From positions 1 to 12,356 of the forward strand of contig CAADST010000122.1 of the NCBI GenBank assembly GCA_900751815.1: a stretch of 12,356 nucleotides of DNA, given 5' to 3'. Every line of letters begins with the position of its first letter. The first letter of the stretch is position 1. Shown here one piece after another: positions 6,646-12,356 of the stretch. The DNA comes from Bacilli bacterium (GTDB taxonomy: Bacteria; Bacillota_I; Bacilli_A; RF39; UBA660). Below the pieces are notes generated by a model. It worked only from the letters and a program-made list of their open reading frames with translations, had not been told where the DNA came from and searched no databases. The position numbers and the translations under genes were made by a program.

Positions 6646-7947
6646 TTATCTACTATATCTCATATTAAATTTTTCAATTTGAGATAAATGTTCTTTAGAT
6701 CTTTGTAGTGTTCTAGATATACCTAATTCTCTATCATTATCTTGATTAAAATTTTCGGTATTTCTAATAATATCACTGCTAGTTACTATTTGTCTAATTA
6801 AATCAAAATTTGCTTCATTTAAAATGATATCATTATTTTCTAAATTAATTTGTTTTACAGAAGCATTTTGGATATACCCTTTATAAAAAGTTAATTCTAA
6901 TTCTAAGGCTGTAGGCATTGGTTGATTAACATTAGATAATGAAGGTACAATAATATGTAATTTATTATTTATAATTGTAATTTTGTATTGATGAGAATGG
7001 CCATGTAAAATTATTGGAGAACATGTTTCTATTAAGCTACCATTATTGATATGGTGAAATAATTGAATTTTATCGTTTTTTAAATTAATCGTCATATTAT
7101 TATAACCACCGATGATAAAATCATGACGATAATTATTACATAAATCAATTAAATTTAGACACTGTTCATTTAGAGCACTTATATCATGATCTCCAGCAAC
7201 ACTGAATGTTAAAATGCTTTTATCAGATGGATAATTTTTGATAAAATGTTCTGCTTGTTTATACACATCAGTTATTTTTTGTGAGCCAGCTGTATAAGTT
7301 CCATCGATGATATCTCCACCACAAAAAATTAGATGGATGCCATTTTTAGCACAATAATCAAAAGCTTTATTTATTAAATCTATTCTTTCTAATTCATTAC
7401 CAAAATGCAGATCAGATATTAATAGAACTTTTACCCTATTTTCTTTAGTATCAGTAATAACTGTTCTATCTTGAGACATGTTTTTTAAATCTTTTAAATT
7501 ATAAATTGAAGTAACTCCATTATATCTTATATTTCCATTAGAGTAATATTTACGATAATATGTTAAACCATTATTTTTTAAATTTAATAAATCCGCAGTT
7601 AACTTTTCAGGTGAAATATGTAATTCTTCACATATTTCATTACCAGTTTTTTGTTCTTTAATCATGGCAATTAATCTTGGAATATAATTTGTTTCATCTA
7701 TTTTTTCTTCATGAGTTACTACTTTTTCTTGAACTAATAATTTTCTAATTTTAGGAATTAAGACATTGTAAAATAATTTACTTAAATCTTTATTCCAATT
7801 TTCACTTGATTTGGGATTGTGTAAATCACTACCATATCTCTCTTTAATTAGTTTTTTTTCTTCTTCACTCAAAGAATTAATTACGGCATTTATTTCATTT
7901 TCAGAATAGTTACTAAAATATTCATAAATTGATTGCAACCTTGGCAT
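6646..7947 (-). CDS. Calcineurin-like metallophosphoesterase with N-terminal sigma-4/HTH-like region
   Basis: 433 aa from the chosen start. The C-terminal half is a two-metal phosphoesterase: SDLH (D179, H181), GGD (D212), GDHD (252-255), a His pair (298-299) and GHSH (316-319). Family members hydrolyse phosphomono- or diesters, and the substrate here is not evident. In motif GNH(D/E) the metal-ligand Asn is replaced by Asp 253. The N-terminal part is unlike a usual phosphoesterase. Residues 17-39 (ENEINAV... to RYG) resemble the start of sigma-factor region 4. Residues 101-127 (TGNEICEELHISPEKLTADL and following) look like a helix-turn-helix. This suggests nucleic-acid binding or a regulatory domain, by inference. 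The ATG at 7945-7947 has the strong SD AAAGGGGG; an upstream ATG at 7984-7986 lies within the promoter and was rejected. It is the first gene of a unit with the SAM-fold gene. Confidence 0.85.
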   Translation of the reverse strand: MPRLQSIYEYFSNYSENEINAVINSLSEEEKKLIKERYGSDLHNPKSSENWNKDLSKLFYNVLIPKIRKLLVQEKVVTHEEKIDETNYIPRLIAMIKEQKTGNEICEELHISPEKLTADLLNLKNNGLTYYRKYYSNGNIRYNGVTSIYNLKDLKNMSQDRTVITDTKENRVKVLLISDLHFGNELERIDLINKAFDYCAKNGIHLIFCGGDIIDGTYTAGSQKITDVYKQAEHFIKNYPSDKSILTFSVAGDHDISALNEQCLNLIDLCNNYRHDFIIGGYNNMTINLKNDKIQLFHHINNGSLIETCSPIILHGHSHQYKITIINNKLHIIVPSLSNVNQPMPTALELELTFYKGYIQNASVKQINLENNDIILNEANFDLIRQIVTSSDIIRNTENFNQDNDRELGISRTLQRSKEHLSQIEKFNMRYSR

Positions 7948-7955
7948 TAAAAAAA

Positions 7956-7963
7956 CCCCCTTT
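7956..7963 (-). promoter_or_regulatory. Strong ribosome binding site that decides the phosphoesterase start
   Basis: AAAGGGGG on the minus strand lies eight bases (TTTTTTTA) before the ATG at 7945-7947. It supports the 433-aa form, whose N-terminus is MPRLQSIYEY, over a form 13 residues longer. Confidence 0.75.
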
Positions 7964-7976
7964 AAATATGGGATAT

Positions 7977-8005
7977 ATATTAACATAAATTGCTAATTTT
8001 GTCAA
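7977..8005 (-). promoter_or_regulatory. Sigma-A promoter, consensus -35 and extended -10, for the phosphoesterase unit
   Basis: On the minus strand, a perfect TTGACA (8005-8000), a 17-bp spacer and TAATAT (7982-7977). A TG one base upstream of the -10 box adds an extended -10 element. It sits just beyond the rpoC terminator. The predicted start near 7970 leaves a leader of about 22 bases with the SD. Confidence 0.75.
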
Positions 8006-8012
8006 ATTGGGC

Positions 8013-8046
8013 AAAAAAAAGGAGATGCTTTAAGCAACATCTCCTT
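8013..8046 (-). terminator. Intrinsic terminator of the rpoB-rpoC transcript
   Basis: A perfect 9-bp stem pairs AAGGAGATG (8019-8027) with CATCTCCTT (8038-8046) around a 10-nt loop. On the minus strand the stem is followed by six more T (8018-8013). The rpoC stop codon (8030-8032) lies inside the loop, so the last codons of rpoC form one arm of the hairpin. There is no T tract on the plus strand. Confidence 0.92.
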
Positions 8047-11000
8047 GAGCTTCTTCTAAGTCAGTTTTTAAATCTGCGTCATCCATAAGTTTTTCTTCTA
8101 GGACTTCACTAGCATCATCATCTAAAACATCTTTTTCAAGTTCTATTGTGATATCGCTATATTGTTTGTAGCCAGTACCTGCAGGGATTAGTTTTCCAAT
8201 GATAACATTTTCTTTTAAACCTTGTAAGTAATCGACTTTACCATGAATAGCAGCATCAGTTAGAACACGAGTTGTTTCTTGGAATGAAGCAGCCGATAAG
8301 AAGGAATCTGTTTCAAGAGATGACTTAGTAATACCAAGCATGATTGGGTTACCTTTAGCAGGTACTCCACCAGATAAAATGACTGGTTTATTTCCTTCAG
8401 TAAATTCTCTTAGTGATACAGTTAGACCTTCAACAAAGAAAGTATCTCCGGCATCTGTAATACGAACTTTATTAATCATTCTCTTAACAATAATTTCAAT
8501 ATGTTTATCGGAAATATCAACACCTTGAAGTTTATATACTTTTTGAACTTCTTTTAGTATGTATTCTTGAGCTGTAAGTGGGTCTGTTACAGCAAGTAAT
8601 TCTTTTGGTGAAATAACACCTTCAGTAAGTTTATCACCTGCTTCAACCATGTCTCCAACACTAACACGAACTTTCATATTGTAGTTAGTTACATGTTCTC
8701 TTACCCCAGCTTCATTTTCAATAGTAATTAGGTGTTTACCATTTTGTTCTTCAATACCAATGATTTTACCAGAAATTTCCGCAATAGTTGCTTTACCTTT
8801 TGGAATGCGCGCTTCAAATAGTTCTTCAACTCTTGGTAAACCTTGAGTAATATCGGCATCTCCACCATGGGCTACCCCTCCTGAGTGGAATGTACGCATG
8901 GTTAGTTGGGTACCTGGTTCACCAATTGATTGAGCAGCCATAATACCTACAGCTTCACCTTTTTCAACTAAGTTACCAGTTGCAAGGTTGCGGCCATAAC
9001 ATTTTTGACATACACCATTATTAGATTTACATGTTAGAATGCTTCTAATTTCGATCTTTTTAATGCCAGCTTTAGTAATTTTAGCAACAGCATTTTCAGT
9101 AATCATGTCACCAGCTTCAACAATAACTTCTTTTGTTTCAGGGTTAACGATTCTCTTAGATGCAAAACGACCTAAAATTCTTTCTGCAAGTGGTTCAATT
9201 ATAGTATTATCTTTATCATTTAATAAATCATATACTACTAAACCTTGAACAGAACCACAATCGTATTCTTTAACTATGATATCTTGAGCTACATCAACTA
9301 AACGACGAGTTAGGTATCCAGAATCTGCTGTACGAAGAGCAGTATCGGCGGAACCTTTTCTTGAACCGTGAGTTGATAAGAAGAATTCAGATACTGTTAG
9401 ACCTTCAATAAATGATGAAGTAATTGGAATTTCAACGGTAGAACCATCAGGACGAGCCATAAGTCCCCGCATTCCTGCAAGTTGGGTGAAGTTCGAAATT
9501 GATCCACGAGCTCCACTATTCATCATCATGAAAATTGGATTATCATAGTTATTCTTACTTAGTTCAGCAAGTTCATCTTTAATTTCATCAGTTGCTTTAT
9601 TCCAAGAATTAATAACATTTTCATATCTTTCAGCTTCAGTTATTAAACCTCTTTGATATTGTTTATTAATTTTATCTACTTTAGCTTTAGCTCTTTCGAT
9701 AATTTCATGTTTGTCATCACTTCTTACAACATCAGCAATTGATACTGTTACACCTGCAACAGTTGAATATTTGAAACCTAAATCTTTTAATTTATCAAGC
9801 ATGATTGAGGTTTCAGTTGTTTTATATCTTTTAAATACTTGAGCAATTAATTGTCCTAAAGTTTTCTTAATAAATGGTTGTACTAATTCCATTTTAGCTA
9901 TTTCTTCAGGAATATTTGATCCCATTGGTAAGAAATATTTATCAGGAGTTATGCCTTCGATATTTTCTTTAGTTCCTTCATTAACATATGGATAAGTATC
10001 AGGTAAGATTTCATTAAATTTAATTTTACCTACAGTTGTAACTAAATATTTATCTTTTTGAGCATCTGTAAATAATTTATATTTAAATGAGCTAACTGGA
10101 ATAGCAATTCTTGTATGAAGAGTTATTTCTCTTCTTTCATAAGCCATTAAGGCTTCATTTGGGCTCTTGTAAACATGGCCTTCATTAGGTAGACCCGCAT
10201 ATTCAATGGTTAGGTAACAGTTACCTAAAACCATGTCTTGGCTAGGTGTAACGATTGGTTTTCCATCCTTAGGATTTAAGATGTTATTAGCACCAAGCAT
10301 TAATATTCTAGCTTCAGCTTTGGCTTCTTCAGATAGAGGTACATGGACGGCCATTTGGTCACCATCGAAGTCAGCATTAAATGCTGTACAAACAAGAGGA
10401 TGAAGACGAATTGCTTTACCACCAACAAGGACTGGTTCAAAGGCTTGAATACCAAGTCTATGTAGTGTTGGAGCACGGTTTAGAAGTACAGGATATTCGG
10501 TAATTACATCTTCAACAATATCCCATACAGCTTCATCACGAGCATCAATTAATTTTTTAGCACCCTTAATGTTATGAGCAAGACCGCGTTCAACTATACC
10601 ATTAATTACATGTGGTTTAAATAATTCAATGGCCATTTCTTTAGGTAAACCACATTGATACATTTTTAAATTTGGTCCAACTACGATAACAGAACGGCCT
10701 GAGTAGTCAACTCTCTTACCTAATAAGTTTTGACGAAATCTTCCTTGTTTACCTTTAAGCATGCTAGATAAACTTTTTAGTGGACGATTACTTGCAGCAG
10801 TAATACTTCTGCCACGACGCCCATTATCAAATAGGGAGTCAACAGCTTCTTGAAGCATTCTCTTTTCATTTTGAACAATGATTGTTGGAGCTCCAAGTTC
10901 TAGTAATTTCTTTAAACGATTATTTCTATTAATAATTCTTCTATATAAATCATTTAAGTCACTTGTGGCAAATCTTCCACCATCAAGTTGAATCATTGGA

Positions 11001-11716
11001 CGAAGTTCTGGAGGTATAACAGGAAGTACATCTAGAACCATCCATTCAGGTTTATTACCACTTTCTTGGAATGCTACTAGACAATCAAGTCTTTTTACTA
11101 AACGAATTCTTTTTTGACCAGTAGTATTTTCAAGTTCAGCGCGTAAATCTTCAATTTCTTTATCTAAATCTACTCGTTTAAGTAGTTCTTTAATAGCTTC
11201 AGCACCCATACCTACAGTGAAGGTATTACCATATTTTTCATAGTAAGCCCGGTATTCTTTATCAGACAATGTTTGTTTTACTTCCAAAGGTGCAGAACCT
11301 GGATCAATTACAACATAAGAAACAAAGTATAATACTTCTTCCAAGTCTCTTGGTGACATATCTAGGACAAGGCCCATTTTAGATGGTACACCTTTAAAGA
11401 ACCAAATGTGAGAGCAAGGAGCAGCAAGTTCAATGTGCCCCATTCTTTCTCTTCTTACCTTTGATAGAGTTACTTCTACTCCACAACGATCACAAACTAT
11501 ATTTTTGTATCTAAGTCTTTTGTATTTACCACAGCTACATTCATAATCTTTAGTTGGTCCAAAGATTTTTTCACAGAATAAGCCATCGCGTTCGGGTTTA
11601 AGCGTACGATAATTAATCGTTTCAGGTTTCTTTACTTCTCCATAAGACCATGAACGAATCTTTTCTGGTGAAGCAATACTAACCTTTATTCCTTTAAATT
11701 TACTTACATCTATCAT
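8030..11716 (-). CDS. rpoC: DNA-directed RNA polymerase subunit beta'
   Basis: Complete 1228-aa beta' subunit, which forms the clamp and, with beta, the active centre of RNA polymerase. Seen in order: the first zinc site C60, C62, C75, C78; the clamp and rudder region with [19 protein letters not shown] (about 299-317); the catalytic NADFDGD (447-453), whose three Asp hold the active-site magnesium; the second zinc site C820, C896, C903, C906; the trigger loop with TMRTFH, where H944 corresponds to the conserved trigger-loop His; and a short acidic C-terminus. The length is as in Bacilli, without the large insertions of proteobacteria. The start is three bases after the rpoB stop, with SD AGGTGA (11723-11728) inside the end of rpoB. 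It is co-transcribed with rpoB and ended by the hairpin at 8013-8046. Some GC-richer codons set it apart from its AT-rich neighbours, as is usual for a highly expressed gene. Confidence 0.99.
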   Translation of the reverse strand: MIDVSKFKGIKVSIASPEKIRSWSYGEVKKPETINYRTLKPERDGLFCEKIFGPTKDYECSCGKYKRLRYKNIVCDRCGVEVTLSKVRRERMGHIELAAPCSHIWFFKGVPSKMGLVLDMSPRDLEEVLYFVSYVVIDPGSAPLEVKQTLSDKEYRAYYEKYGNTFTVGMGAEAIKELLKRVDLDKEIEDLRAELENTTGQKRIRLVKRLDCLVAFQESGNKPEWMVLDVLPVIPPELRPMIQLDGGRFATSDLNDLYRRIINRNNRLKKLLELGAPTIIVQNEKRMLQEAVDSLFDNGRRGRSITAASNRPLKSLSSMLKGKQGRFRQNLLGKRVDYSGRSVIVVGPNLKMYQCGLPKEMAIELFKPHVINGIVERGLAHNIKGAKKLIDARDEAVWDIVEDVITEYPVLLNRAPTLHRLGIQAFEPVLVGGKAIRLHPLVCTAFNADFDGDQMAVHVPLSEEAKAEARILMLGANNILNPKDGKPIVTPSQDMVLGNCYLTIEYAGLPNEGHVYKSPNEALMAYERREITLHTRIAIPVSSFKYKLFTDAQKDKYLVTTVGKIKFNEILPDTYPYVNEGTKENIEGITPDKYFLPMGSNIPEEIAKMELVQPFIKKTLGQLIAQVFKRYKTTETSIMLDKLKDLGFKYSTVAGVTVSIADVVRSDDKHEIIERAKAKVDKINKQYQRGLITEAERYENVINSWNKATDEIKDELAELSKNNYDNPIFMMMNSGARGSISNFTQLAGMRGLMARPDGSTVEIPITSSFIEGLTVSEFFLSTHGSRKGSADTALRTADSGYLTRRLVDVAQDIIVKEYDCGSVQGLVVYDLLNDKDNTIIEPLAERILGRFASKRIVNPETKEVIVEAGDMITENAVAKITKAGIKKIEIRSILTCKSNNGVCQKCYGRNLATGNLVEKGEAVGIMAAQSIGEPGTQLTMRTFHSGGVAHGGDADITQGLPRVEELFEARIPKGKATIAEISGKIIGIEEQNGKHLITIENEAGVREHVTNYNMKVRVSVGDMVEAGDKLTEGVISPKELLAVTDPLTAQEYILKEVQKVYKLQGVDISDKHIEIIVKRMINKVRITDAGDTFFVEGLTVSLREFTEGNKPVILSGGVPAKGNPIMLGITKSSLETDSFLSAASFQETTRVLTDAAIHGKVDYLQGLKENVIIGKLIPAGTGYKQYSDITIELEKDVLDDDASEVLEEKLMDDADLKTDLEEAQGDVA

Positions 11717-11719
11717 TTT

Positions 11720-12356
<637 letters not shown>

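Noticed and set aside
7945..7986. Longer N-terminus for the phosphoesterase starting at 7986
   Set aside because: The upstream ATG falls in the spacer and -10 region of the promoter and would not be transcribed. The ATG at 7947 has a strong SD.
8340..9248. Two plus-strand open frames (8340-8528 and 9039-9248)
   Set aside because: Both are antisense to rpoC, which is certain here, and neither has an SD or a recognisable product.

Overview
The window comes from an AT-rich, low-GC Gram-positive bacterium. RpoC is 1228 aa, RpoB ends in an acidic tail as in Bacilli, MurD carries Gram-positive-type motifs, a class B sortase lies at the left edge, and promoters and Shine-Dalgarno (SD) sites are of the Bacillus sigma-A type. 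UGG encodes the Trp residues checked, and all nine genes end in TAA or TAG. A host-associated lineage of Bacilli (RF39- or Erysipelotrichia-like) is my inference; no 16S rRNA is present to settle it.

Layout. Bases 1-217 (+) hold the 3' end of a class B sortase gene. Everything else reads on the minus strand, described here in transcription order from the right edge. The end of rpoB (12356-11720) is followed by complete rpoC (11716-8030) and a strong intrinsic terminator whose loop contains the rpoC stop codon. A consensus-like promoter (8005-7977) then starts a unit with a metallophosphoesterase carrying an N-terminal sigma-4/HTH-like region (7947-6646) and a tightly coupled SAM-binding protein resembling DUF3419 (6635-5889). 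murD (5840-4533) follows with its own promoter. Next is a single-pass membrane protein with a Pro/Thr/Ala-rich N-terminal tail and a Cys-paired ectodomain (4443-3103), again with its own promoter and a terminator. The last unit (promoter 3058-3030) encodes a small membrane-anchored protein (3011-2235) and two adjacent proteins of unknown function (2214-1243 and 1238-222), which I find to be divergent paralogs of each other. It ends at a bidirectional terminator shared with the sortase gene.

How they work together. rpoB/rpoC supply the two large RNA polymerase subunits. MurD, the sortase and the two membrane-anchored proteins belong to the cell envelope. The phosphoesterase and SAM-fold protein form a small operon of unknown purpose. 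The least explained part is the three-gene unit at 222-3011. Genes are packed tightly: terminators overlap stop codons, and there is no gene-free stretch above about 100 bases.
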